Below, one piece after another: positions 50,403 through 58,910 of a stretch of DNA of 64,000 bases. Position numbers and translations under genes: made by a program. Each line of letters opens with the position of its first letter. Within the stretch, counting starts at the first letter, position 1. The DNA is taken from NCBI GenBank assembly GCA_949298505.1, contig CASFWW010000038.1, forward strand, positions 1 to 64,000, read 5' to 3'. Below the pieces are notes generated by a model. That model saw only the letters and a list, made by a program, of their open reading frames with translations, had not been told where the DNA came from and did not search any database. The stretch comes from Ornithoclostridium sp949298505. Lineage in GTDB: Bacteria; Bacillota; Clostridia; Christensenellales; UBA3700.

Positions 50403-51364
50403 TGAAGTATTACAGATGCGAACTTCACACTCATACCACAGCGTCCGACGGCAGGATGGAGCCGGAAGAACTGGTCGGAAGAGCGCTTGAATGCGGCTAC
50501 TCGACAATAGCGCTGACAGACCACAACACGACCGCGAGCGTAAAGCGCGCGGTAGCGGAGGGAAAAAGGCGCGGACTGACCGTGATTCCCGGCATAGAAT
50601 GGACGACGTTCTGGGGACACCTCACCGTTATCGGAGGGAAAAGCGACGTGCTCTGGCGAGATATCACGCCGGAAAACGTCGCGGAGAAGATAAAAAGAGC
50701 GCAGGAGCTCGGAGACATCGTGACTTTGGCTCACCCGGTCAGGATGGGGTACCCGCTTTGCAGCGGATGCCATTGCGAGTACGACATCGCAAAGCTTACC
50801 GGAGTGGACAATTACGAAGTCTGGTCTCACTACTATCCCAACGAGGGAGTGGTTGCGGCAAAGCAGAGGATGCAGTGGCTTTCCCTTCTTGCAGAGGGGC
50901 ACAGGATCGCGGCTGTATACGGCTATGACTGGCACAGAAGAGACGACGTTCCGCCTTCGTACGCATGCACGTACGTGGGAGCTGAAAGCGAAAAAGAAGA
51001 GGATATTTTCGCCGGCATAAAGAACGGAGCGACATATATCGCCGTCGGCGTGGAGATCGTGTGCAGAGCGTTCTGCGGCGGGAAAGAATACGCGATAGGA
51101 AGCGAGCTTCCCGAAGGCGAGGTTGAGATCGAGCTGATCTGCACGAGAGCGGAAGATTACCGTTCGGACAAGCCGACAGAGCTTACGAGAGCGGAGATCG
51201 TCACGGAAAAGGGCGTGACCGTCCTGCCGGTCAGGTTCGGCGAAAAGGTCAGATCGAAGGCGGAGTTCGCAAGGTTTTGCGCCGTCTCGGTATACGGAGA
51301 CAGAAAGAGGGAAGAACAACTGCTTGCGCAGACAAGCGCATTCTACAGAGGAGGAAGGCAATGA
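50402..51364 (+). CDS. PHP-domain metallohydrolase
   Basis: 320 residues from ATG 50402 (an ATG at 50399 is equally possible); GAGGTGG upstream. The PHP signatures are present in order: ELHTHTTASDG (HxH, about residue 8), ALTDHNT (about 40), PGIEWTT (about 65), LAHPVR (about 112) and YGYDWHRRDD (late D-x-H). These bind two or three metals and cleave phosphoesters or related bonds. No polymerase domain follows, so not a DNA-polymerase type; nearest are CehA/McbA-like hydrolases. Substrate unknown; the operon suggests a sugar derivative. Confidence 0.85.
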   Translation: MKYYRCELHTHTTASDGRMEPEELVGRALECGYSTIALTDHNTTASVKRAVAEGKRRGLTVIPGIEWTTFWGHLTVIGGKSDVLWRDITPENVAEKIKRAQELGDIVTLAHPVRMGYPLCSGCHCEYDIAKLTGVDNYEVWSHYYPNEGVVAAKQRMQWLSLLAEGHRIAAVYGYDWHRRDDVPPSYACTYVGAESEKEEDIFAGIKNGATYIAVGVEIVCRAFCGGKEYAIGSELPEGEVEIELICTRAEDYRSDKPTELTRAEIVTEKGVTVLPVRFGEKVRSKAEFARFCAVSVYGDRKREEQLLAQTSAFYRGGRQ

Positions 51365-52014
51365 TCACGGCACACGGCGGAGCGCTCGGAACGGGGCGTA
51401 ACTCCAGGATCTACTTTGAGAATATCAGCACTTTCAAAGCTGACGCGATAGAGGTGGACGTCCACAAACGCGGTGGCTTGCTGTATCTCAGCCATCTGCC
51501 GGCGCCCTTCTCATACAGAAAAAAGGTCACTCTTGCGGAGGCTTTTGCGTTTGCGAAAAAGAATAACGTCAAGATCAACTGCGATCTGAAAGGCAAAGGA
51601 CTTGTGTCCGACGTGATCAAGCTTGCCAGAGAGATGGAAGTGACAGACCTTCTGATATTCACCGGCTCGGTCAGGCTGACCGACAGCGAAGCGCTGACCG
51701 AAGGCGAAGCGTGGGTCAACAGGATAAAGGGTCTTTCATACAAAGCGAAGAACGTCGAGAAGATAAAAAAGGCGATCGAAGATACGAAAAATCCTCACTT
51801 CGCAGGGCTTAACATAAACAAGATGTACGCTACGGACGCGTTTATGGAAGCGTGCAGAAAACACGGCGTTAGACTGTCCATATTTACCGTGGACAGCTAT
51901 AAGGAGCTGAAAAGACTTGTCCCTATGGGACCGGCAAACATAACTACAAACTATCCCGTCGTGGCGTCGACGATACTTTTCGAAACGCGCCAGGCGGAAA
52001 AGGAGAAAAAATGA
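51361..52014 (+). CDS. Glycerophosphodiester phosphodiesterase-like protein
   Basis: 217 residues from ATG 51361, overlapping the PHP stop by ATGA. GDPD-type TIM barrel: the first strand reads ITAHGGALG in place of the usual HRG, then AIEVDVHKRGG (the metal-binding E-x-D), LSHL (second histidine), and late strands ITTNYP matching the family's end. The arginine of HRG is missing, and the barrel is a little short, so substrate or activity may differ from phospholipid head-group hydrolysis. It shares translational coupling with the following oxidoreductase. Confidence 0.75.
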   Translation: MITAHGGALGTGRNSRIYFENISTFKADAIEVDVHKRGGLLYLSHLPAPFSYRKKVTLAEAFAFAKKNNVKINCDLKGKGLVSDVIKLAREMEVTDLLIFTGSVRLTDSEALTEGEAWVNRIKGLSYKAKNVEKIKKAIEDTKNPHFAGLNINKMYATDAFMEACRKHGVRLSIFTVDSYKELKRLVPMGPANITTNYPVVASTILFETRQAEKEKK

Positions 52015-53153
52015 TAAGGGTCGCTGTCGTCGGAATAGGCAGAATGGGCGGGAAGCACGCGCGCAATTTCTGCAAGGGCGCCGTGAAGAACGTAAAACTC
52101 GTTGCGGTCTGCGATACGGACGAAAAGGTGCTTGACGCTTTCGGAGAAAAGCACGCAAACGTCGCCGTATATGCGGATTACGACAGGATGCTTTGTGAAG
52201 CGAAGCCCGACGCCGTTGTCGTCGCTACCCCTCATTATTCTCATTCCGAGCTTGCGAAAAAGGCGCTTAAAAAGGGGATAAGCGTGCTGGTCGAAAAGCC
52301 TATAACGGTCACTGTAAAAGATGCGGATTCACTGATAGAAGTCGCGAAGGCGCACCCCGAAGCTATCTTTGCGATCATGTACAACCAGCGCAGCAACAGC
52401 ATTTACGCGCGGGCGAAAAAGATAATCGAGAGCGGCAAGCTGGGCGATATTCAGAGGGCGGCGTTCACGATAACCGACTGGTACAGAACGCAGTACTACT
52501 ACAATATGGGCGGCTGGCGCGCAAGCTGGTCGGGCGAAGGCGGCGGCACGCTGATAAACCAGTGCGTACATCAGCTTGACATCCTTCAATGGCTTCTCGG
52601 GATGCCGGAAAAGATCATTTCTAGATGCAAGACGGAGGGCAGAAATATCACCACGGAAAACGACGTGACCGCGCTGTTCCTTTACAAGAACTTCGATTGC
52701 GTGTTCACCGCTTCGACGCACGAGCTTCCCGGCGAAAACCGTTTCGTGATCGTAGGGTCAAGAGGAACGATGGTGATCACGAGGCACAAAGCGGTGATAA
52801 AGTACCTTAAAATGGACGAAAAAGAGGTCAACGCGAGGGCGAAAAGGGATTACGGCAACAGCGCAGACAAGAAATATACTAAAAAGTATATGTTCTACGG
52901 TCTGAAAAACTATATCACGGACGGTCTGTACGGTCAGCAGTGCAACATCCTGAGAGATTTCGCGGCGGCGGTCGAGAAAAAGGATGCGTCACTGCTCAGA
53001 GCGCGCGGCGAAGAAGGCGTGAACGCGCTGAATATCATAAACGCGATAAATATGTCAGCATGGAAAGGAACGGAGGTCGCGGTACCCGTTGATCCCGACG
53101 AATACGAGAAGATGCTCGCCGGAAAGATCGAAGGCGAGAAAAAGATAAAGTAA
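52011..53153 (+). CDS. Gfo/Idh/MocA-family oxidoreductase (second of three)
   Basis: 380 residues; ATG overlaps the previous stop by ATGA. Nucleotide loop VVGIGRMGGKHARNF, catalytic LVEKPIT, substrate-site segment GGWRASWSGEGGGTLINQ followed by CVHQLDILQWLLG. It is clearly a paralogue of the gene at 54126, with the same GGWR-GEGGG-NQ-HQLD order. In this subfamily known members oxidise the C3 hydroxyl of glycosides; for this protein that is inference. Confidence 0.9.
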   Translation: MIRVAVVGIGRMGGKHARNFCKGAVKNVKLVAVCDTDEKVLDAFGEKHANVAVYADYDRMLCEAKPDAVVVATPHYSHSELAKKALKKGISVLVEKPITVTVKDADSLIEVAKAHPEAIFAIMYNQRSNSIYARAKKIIESGKLGDIQRAAFTITDWYRTQYYYNMGGWRASWSGEGGGTLINQCVHQLDILQWLLGMPEKIISRCKTEGRNITTENDVTALFLYKNFDCVFTASTHELPGENRFVIVGSRGTMVITRHKAVIKYLKMDEKEVNARAKRDYGNSADKKYTKKYMFYGLKNYITDGLYGQQCNILRDFAAAVEKKDASLLRARGEEGVNALNIINAINMSAWKGTEVAVPVDPDEYEKMLAGKIEGEKKIK

Positions 53154-53178
53154 ATGCCGGTGAGGAGGATATACAATT

Positions 53179-54126
53179 ATGGCAAACATTAAGATTTCGG
53201 GCTTCTACGACGAAGTCAGTTCAAATCTCGACGAACAGATCAAACTGATCAAAGAGTACGGCGAAAGCTACCTCTGCCCCAGAGTGGTGGACGGCAAGAA
53301 CATCGCCAATTATACCGAGCAGGAGTTCAGAAGCACGATCAAGCCGCGCCTGGATAACGCAGGTATCAAGTTCTCCTCCATCGGTTCTCCGATAGGAAAG
53401 ATCGGGCTTTACGACGACGAGGCTTACGAGTCTCAGCTCGCCAAGCTCAAGGAACTGGTCAAGATCTGCAAGGATATGGATTGCAAGTATATCAGAATGT
53501 TCTCATTCAGAGTAAAGGCAAGCGGGAACTACGACGAGTATTTCCCCGAAGTGGTCAAGAAACTGCGCGGCTTCCTCAAAGTAGTAGAGGGTACCGACGT
53601 GATCCTTCTGCACGAGAACGAAAAGAGGATATACGGCGACACTCCCGAAAGATGCCTGCAACTGTACAAGGAGATCAACCATCCTCAGTTCCAACTCGCG
53701 TTCGACGCATCCAACTTCATACAGTGCGGCGTAAACGTGCCCAAGGCGTATGAGATGCTCAAAGAATACGTGGTCTATTACCACATCAAGGACTGTTCCC
53801 CCGAAAAGGTGGAAGTTCCCGTCGGTCTCGGTCTCGGCAACTACAAGGAGATGATCAGGGACCTTATCGTGAACAGGAATTACGACGGGTTCATGACCCT
53901 GGAGCCGCACACCGGAAAATATGCCGATCACAAGAAGCTGTTCTACGTCTTCGGATGGTTCACATGGATGCTTCCTTACGTGGGCAAGTGGAACAGAGTG
54001 TTCAAGCGCATCAACGCCGCAAAGGGAATATCCCCTATGCAGAGCATTTCGAGAAAGGACATCTTCACCTGGCAGTATCAGGGACTCAAGGAAATAATCG
54101 ACGAAGTCGAAAAGGAGAATAAATAA
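53179..54126 (+). CDS. Sugar phosphate isomerase/epimerase-type TIM-barrel protein
   Basis: 315 residues. Xylose-isomerase-like (AP endonuclease 2) barrel. The four expected metal ligands are visible in order: Glu in LLHENEKRIYGD (about 149), Asp in AFDASNFIQCG (about 177), His in YYHIKDCSPE (about 203) and Glu in MTLEPHTG (about 240). Proteins of this fold serve as epimerases, dehydratases or, beside Gfo/Idh enzymes, as 3-keto-glycoside lyases/hydrolases. It lies between two paralogous Gfo/Idh genes and overlaps the second (TAATG), which supports a shared pathway. Confidence 0.88.
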   Translation: MANIKISGFYDEVSSNLDEQIKLIKEYGESYLCPRVVDGKNIANYTEQEFRSTIKPRLDNAGIKFSSIGSPIGKIGLYDDEAYESQLAKLKELVKICKDMDCKYIRMFSFRVKASGNYDEYFPEVVKKLRGFLKVVEGTDVILLHENEKRIYGDTPERCLQLYKEINHPQFQLAFDASNFIQCGVNVPKAYEMLKEYVVYYHIKDCSPEKVEVPVGLGLGNYKEMIRDLIVNRNYDGFMTLEPHTGKYADHKKLFYVFGWFTWMLPYVGKWNRVFKRINAAKGISPMQSISRKDIFTWQYQGLKEIIDEVEKENK

Positions 54127-55289
54127 TGGATAAGGTCAGATACGGTATCATAGGTATCGGCAAACAGGGAAGCAACTACGCTAAGAGACTTTTCAAAGGC
54201 ATGGACAAGAATGGTCAGCTCGTCGCGGTATGCGACATTGCCGAAGACCGCAGGAAGTGGGCTGAAGCGAACCTGCCCGGCGTAAAGGTCTTCAGCGATT
54301 ACAAGGAAATGCTTGCGAGCAAACTCATCGACGCGGTCATTATCGACACTCCTCATTACGCTCATCCGTCGATCGCGATAGAGGCGCTCACCGCAGGGCT
54401 CAACGTGCTTTGCGACAAGCCCGCCGGCGTATTTACCAAGGCGGTAAGAGAGGCGGCTGAGTTCGGCAAGACCAAGCCCGAGCTCAAGTTCGGTCTCCTC
54501 TACAACCAGCGCACCAACAAGGTTTACAAGAAAGCGAAAGAGATAATCGAGAGCGGAAGGCTGGGCAATCTCAAGAGAATAGTCTGGATAATCACCAACT
54601 GGTACCGTCCGCAGGCTTATTACGACCAGGGCGGCTGGAGAGGCACATGGGCAGGCGAAGGCGGCGGCGTTCTCATCAATCAGGATCCGCATCAGCTTGA
54701 CCTGTTCACCTGGCTTGCAGGCACTCCGATAAAGAAGGTGTGGAGCAACGCCAAGACGGTGGGCAGAAAGATAAACGTGGAAAACGACGTCACCGCGGTA
54801 TGCGAGTTCGAAAACGGCGCGACCGGCGTGTTCATCACGTCGACTCACGACGCTCCCGGCACGAACAGACTTGAGATCACCGGCGACGGCGGCAAGATCG
54901 TCATCGAGGGAAGCAACGACGTCAGCATGAAGCTGAAGTTCACTGAAAACAGCGTCCCCGAACCCGAATTTTCCAAGACGAACAAAGTGTTCATGGGCAA
55001 GATCCCCAACAAGGTCACCAAGTACAAACTGGGACTTGTCGATATCATAAAGGGCATCATCGAACAACAGCACATCGTCGTCATCCGTAATTTCTCTGAA
55101 GTTGTGCTCGGCAAGACGGACAAGCTGGTCGCTCCGTATGCCGACGGTCTGAACGGACTGGGCTTCTCCAACGCGATCCACCTCTCCGCATGGACGGGCA
55201 AAGAGGTCGTCTATCCTTACGACGAAGATCTCTACATCAAAGAACTTGACAAGAGGATAGAAGAAGAAAAGAATTCAGGCGTAAAGTAA
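54126..55289 (+). CDS. Gfo/Idh/MocA-family oxidoreductase (third of three)
   Basis: 387 residues. Nucleotide loop GIIGIGKQGSNYAK; the usual EKP is CDKPAG here (Asp for Glu), keeping the lysine. Substrate segment GGWRGTWAGEGGGVLINQ followed by DPHQLDLFTWLAG parallels the paralogue at 52011. Its start overlaps the TIM-barrel stop. Together they could perform an oxidise-cleave-reduce sequence on a glycoside, with two dehydrogenases acting at different steps or on different glycosides. Confidence 0.9.
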   Translation: MDKVRYGIIGIGKQGSNYAKRLFKGMDKNGQLVAVCDIAEDRRKWAEANLPGVKVFSDYKEMLASKLIDAVIIDTPHYAHPSIAIEALTAGLNVLCDKPAGVFTKAVREAAEFGKTKPELKFGLLYNQRTNKVYKKAKEIIESGRLGNLKRIVWIITNWYRPQAYYDQGGWRGTWAGEGGGVLINQDPHQLDLFTWLAGTPIKKVWSNAKTVGRKINVENDVTAVCEFENGATGVFITSTHDAPGTNRLEITGDGGKIVIEGSNDVSMKLKFTENSVPEPEFSKTNKVFMGKIPNKVTKYKLGLVDIIKGIIEQQHIVVIRNFSEVVLGKTDKLVAPYADGLNGLGFSNAIHLSAWTGKEVVYPYDEDLYIKELDKRIEEEKNSGVK

Positions 55290-55310
55290 GCTTAAAGGGA
55301 AGGATAAATC

Positions 55311-57245
55311 ATGGAATACAAACTCAAAGGCGGTAAGATAATCACGACGGGTAAAATGCACGAAAGAGCGTTTTACGACGTCAGCAACAACCGCATAACG
55401 GCACAGTTCGACGGCAGAGGCGGAATATCCAAATACGCCGTGATGAACAAGTTCTCCGTGTTTACCAATTACTATTCTCTCTATACGGTGGACGGCGTTC
55501 CTTTCGACTATATGGAAGACAAGGTCGTTACGATGGAGGGAAAGAGACAGATCACGGAGATCGAGCACGACAAGTGCAGGCTGACGATCACGCAGTTCCT
55601 TGACAACGAGAGCAACGCGATTTACGTTGAGACCGCTGTCGAAGCAAAGTGCGACCTTACTTTCGACAACACCGTCAACTTCGGCATAAATTACGAAAGC
55701 TACGTTCAGCAGCTGCTCGCCAACAGGCTCAGCCCCAAGACGATCGCGACCGTGCTGACCGGCTTTATAAAGAGCAAGAAAAACGGTCTGACCTTCAGCG
55801 GCGCAAGCGCAAAACTGCACGGCGACGTGCTGGGCGATTTCTATCTGGATTTCGCGATAAGCGAGGGCGCTCAGGCGGGCGAAGCGGAAAGAGGCTTCCA
55901 CAACCAGTTCAGCTACGGCGCGAAACTGCATGCGGGCGAACTCAGAAAGTTCAGATACGTCGTCAGCGCAGGTACGAGAAACGACTTCACGTTCTGCGAC
56001 GTGATGCAGGCGCTTTCCCATTTCGACAATGCGCTCAGAGAGGCGCAGAAGTATATTGACGACCTCGGATGCCCGGATTGCGTTAAAGGCGACGATTTTA
56101 TGGAGACCTATTACAAGTCTCTCCTCAACTGCAGTATATCAAACTATAAGGAACTGGGCAAGTTCAAAGGATTCCTTGCCGGTATCGTCTATCAGTTCCC
56201 GGCGAGAACGTATTACCGCGACGCTTACTGGACCGTACTTTCCGTGCTTCCGGTGAGACCCAACCTGGTCAGGAACGAGATAGTCACTCTCGGCAACGGC
56301 ATAAACAAGAAAGGCGAGTGCCCGAGCGCGGTCAAGTTCAATTTCAAGAACTACTGGGGCAACCATTACGATTCTCCGTCTTTCTTTGTAGCGATGATCT
56401 ACGATTACGTCACGCACACCGGAGACCTCAGCGTGCTCAGCGAGTCCTGCGCGTGCGGAACGATCATAGATGCGGCAAAGCTCGTCCTTGACAGACTTGA
56501 GCAGGAGACTGATTCCACCGGGCTTCTCGTCAAGGGAGGGGAGTACAACCGCCGCGACTGGTGCGACAACGTGTTCAGAAGCACCTACGTCACTTACGAC
56601 GAAGCGCTTTATGCCCGCGCGCTGTTTGCGATGAGCGAGCTTTGCGACGCCTGCGGTATGGACGGCAACCCGTACTACGCGAAATATCAGAAAGTCAAGA
56701 AGGCGATCAACGATCTTTTGTGGGACGAAGAGAAGGGTTATTACGTCAACTACAAGAGCAAGGACTTCACTGAAGACAACCTGTCCATAGACACCGTTGT
56801 CACCGTGCTGTTCGGCATAGCGGACGACGAAAGAGCAAAGCGCATCCTGAAGAACATGGAGAATATGCTCGAATCCAGAAACAACAAGGAGCAGAAGGCG
56901 GGCGATTTCGGCACGCTCAGCGTATATCCGTTCTACAAGAACACAAAGGACATCGTTCAGAAATCTTCGCTTCCGTACTACTACCACAACGGCGGCGACT
57001 GGCCGTATCTTTCCTGCGTATACGCATATGCGAAGCTGATGTACGGCATGGACTACAAGTACCCGCTCACCAGGTGGTTCGAATACAATCTCGATCAGGG
57101 CAACTACACCCCCGTCGAGTTCTTCAGTCCCGTCCATCCTCAGGGATCACTGCTTCAGGCATGGTCGAGCACTGGCGCGTTCGTACTCTCTTACAGCGAC
57201 GGCAATTTCTTCCGCAAACAACTCGGCGACAAGCGCGTTAAGTGA
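55311..57245 (+). CDS. Six-hairpin glycosidase-like protein
   Basis: 644 residues; GGGAAGGA upstream. The N-terminal 240 residues are beta-rich; residues about 255-640 look like an (alpha/alpha)6 barrel as in glycogen-debranching and GH63/GH78/GH94-type enzymes. Acidic candidates are in RTYYRDAYWTVL (about 304), EYNRRDWCDN (about 412) and the C-terminal SPVHPQGSLLQAWSS (typical closing motif of debranching-type enzymes). No signal peptide, so cytosolic. Exact family and substrate cannot be given; in this operon an oligosaccharide containing glucuronate is plausible. Confidence 0.75.
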   Translation: MEYKLKGGKIITTGKMHERAFYDVSNNRITAQFDGRGGISKYAVMNKFSVFTNYYSLYTVDGVPFDYMEDKVVTMEGKRQITEIEHDKCRLTITQFLDNESNAIYVETAVEAKCDLTFDNTVNFGINYESYVQQLLANRLSPKTIATVLTGFIKSKKNGLTFSGASAKLHGDVLGDFYLDFAISEGAQAGEAERGFHNQFSYGAKLHAGELRKFRYVVSAGTRNDFTFCDVMQALSHFDNALREAQKYIDDLGCPDCVKGDDFMETYYKSLLNCSISNYKELGKFKGFLAGIVYQFPARTYYRDAYWTVLSVLPVRPNLVRNEIVTLGNGINKKGECPSAVKFNFKNYWGNHYDSPSFFVAMIYDYVTHTGDLSVLSESCACGTIIDAAKLVLDRLEQETDSTGLLVKGGEYNRRDWCDNVFRSTYVTYDEALYARALFAMSELCDACGMDGNPYYAKYQKVKKAINDLLWDEEKGYYVNYKSKDFTEDNLSIDTVVTVLFGIADDERAKRILKNMENMLESRNNKEQKAGDFGTLSVYPFYKNTKDIVQKSSLPYYYHNGGDWPYLSCVYAYAKLMYGMDYKYPLTRWFEYNLDQGNYTPVEFFSPVHPQGSLLQAWSSTGAFVLSYSDGNFFRKQLGDKRVK

Positions 57246-57267
57246 TAAGGGAAGACAAAAGACAAAA

Positions 57268-57281
57268 ACGCCGAAAGGCGT
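57268..57281 (+). other. Intergenic hairpin between glycosidase-like and transporter genes
   Basis: ACGCC-GAAA-GGCGT, a 5-bp stem with a stable GNRA loop in the 74-nt gap, the longest gap in the operon. It lacks a T-run, so processing or stabilisation of the transporter mRNA is more likely than termination. Confidence 0.45.
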
Positions 57282-57319
57282 CTCAATAAACAAAAAAATA
57301 AATTTTGGGAGGTTATGAG

Positions 57320-58906
57320 GTGGAAGACACGACAAACACCATCGATCAGGCAGGCGTTACCCCCGGTGGCCCTGTCGAAGAGGAAGTTCTGAGCGCTGAA
57401 GATCAAAAGCTCATCAATCAGAAATTCCTTAAGCCCAGAGATTACGTGCTTTTCTCGCTGGCAAGATTCGCAAGCAGTGCGGTCACGGGTCTCGTACAGG
57501 GTTATTTGTTGTTCTATTACACTGCGTGTATGGCAATTTCTCCTACGGCGGTAGGTACGATGTTCCTTATCACGAAGATTTTCGACGGTCTCAACGACCC
57601 CGTTATGGGTATTATCGTTGACAGAACGCGTACCAGATGGGGTAAAATGCGCCCGTATCTGGTTTTCGGTGCCGTACCATGGGCGATAGTTACGATATTG
57701 TTGTTTATGCCGATATCCAATTGGAGCAGCGTAGGCAAGATAGTGTGGATGTACATAACGTATATCATGTACGATATTACCGGCACTATAGTAGGCGTCC
57801 CTCTTGACGGTATGCCGGCGGTCGCTTCTCCGAACATGGACGAACGTTCGAAAATCATTTCTATCAGCCGTATCCTCGGTTCGATAGGCGAACAGTCCGC
57901 GCTTGTGCTTATTTCGATAGGACTTATCCTTACAAACGACGATTACGCCAACACGTATTTCATCGTTGCTATCATCATCGGCATTCTCGGACCTCTGTTC
58001 ATGGTCCTCGGCGGTATAAGAGTAAAGGAAAGATGCGAACCGACTGAAACCACGCCGAGTCTTATTGAAGGCTTTAAATATCTGTTCAAGAACAAACCGT
58101 TCCTGCTGTTGATATTGTCCAACCTTCTTACGTTCTTCAGAAACCTGGTCAGCGCGGCGATAATGTACGTTGTTGCATACATTTACAGCAACGGATCGTT
58201 GCAGATAGCTTTCGCTCTCCCCGGTGCGATAGCCTCCATGATAGGTATGTTGTTTGCGCCCAGACTGAAGAGGATGATGGACTCGAAGAAGTTGTTTATC
58301 TTCGCTACGGTATGGCATTCGGCGGCGCTTGCGGTCATATTCTTCATCTACATAATAGGCGGAACCAACTGGATACTCATCGCGGCTCTGATGTTCTTCG
58401 CGATGCTCCCCGTAGGCGTGCTCAACGTCGTACCCCACCTTATGGCAACGGATACGCTCGACTACTGGGAAGACAAGTGCGGCGAACGTCTCGAAGGCAT
58501 TACCTTCTCGCTGATGAGTCTGAGAAGTAAAGTTTCTTCCGGATTCAAGGATTACTTCCTGTCCTGGCTGCTTGCGTTCTTCCTGTTCTCGCAGCCGCTG
58601 TCCTTCCTGTCGGATCACAAGCCCGAACAGACAGAGTTCACAAAGCTGGGATTGTTCATGATCTTTACGATAATCCCTGCGATAACAAACCTCGTTTCTA
58701 TCGTTCCGATGCTGTTCTACAACCTGTCGGGTAAGAAGATGGCTCAGATCGAAGCGAGACTCGCTCACAAGAGAAAGCAGGAGTATGAAGCGAAAATGGC
58801 GGCAGAAGGCGCTGCTCTTGACGGAGAAGCGGGTTCTGAACGCTATATGAGCGACGTCGTGATCGATGAGATCTCGAAATCCGAGGCAGAGCAAAAGGAG
58901 GAATAA
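57320..58906 (+). CDS. GPH-family (MelB-type) sugar symporter
   Basis: 528 residues from GTG 57320, chosen because GGGAGG (57306-57311) lies 8 nt upstream; a TTG at 57305 is in the same frame but overlaps that site. About twelve hydrophobic segments. The GPH signature is visible: FDGLNDPVMGIIVDRTRTRWGKMRP near residue 85 (longer than can be quoted in one piece; key residues D, N-D-P, R-T-R, W-G), with the cation-binding aspartates. The N-terminal 30 and C-terminal 60 residues are hydrophilic; the tail is Lys/Glu-rich. The family takes up glycosides, pentosides or hexuronides with Na+ or H+, which matches a glucuronide operon. Confidence 0.92.
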   Translation: MEDTTNTIDQAGVTPGGPVEEEVLSAEDQKLINQKFLKPRDYVLFSLARFASSAVTGLVQGYLLFYYTACMAISPTAVGTMFLITKIFDGLNDPVMGIIVDRTRTRWGKMRPYLVFGAVPWAIVTILLFMPISNWSSVGKIVWMYITYIMYDITGTIVGVPLDGMPAVASPNMDERSKIISISRILGSIGEQSALVLISIGLILTNDDYANTYFIVAIIIGILGPLFMVLGGIRVKERCEPTETTPSLIEGFKYLFKNKPFLLLILSNLLTFFRNLVSAAIMYVVAYIYSNGSLQIAFALPGAIASMIGMLFAPRLKRMMDSKKLFIFATVWHSAALAVIFFIYIIGGTNWILIAALMFFAMLPVGVLNVVPHLMATDTLDYWEDKCGERLEGITFSLMSLRSKVSSGFKDYFLSWLLAFFLFSQPLSFLSDHKPEQTEFTKLGLFMIFTIIPAITNLVSIVPMLFYNLSGKKMAQIEARLAHKRKQEYEAKMAAEGAALDGEAGSERYMSDVVIDEISKSEAEQKEE

Positions 58907-58910
58907 CGCT

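Noticed and set aside
50402..51364. PHP domain of a DNA polymerase or histidinol phosphatase
   Set aside because: No polymerase domain and no histidine-biosynthesis genes nearby; the local context is sugar degradation.
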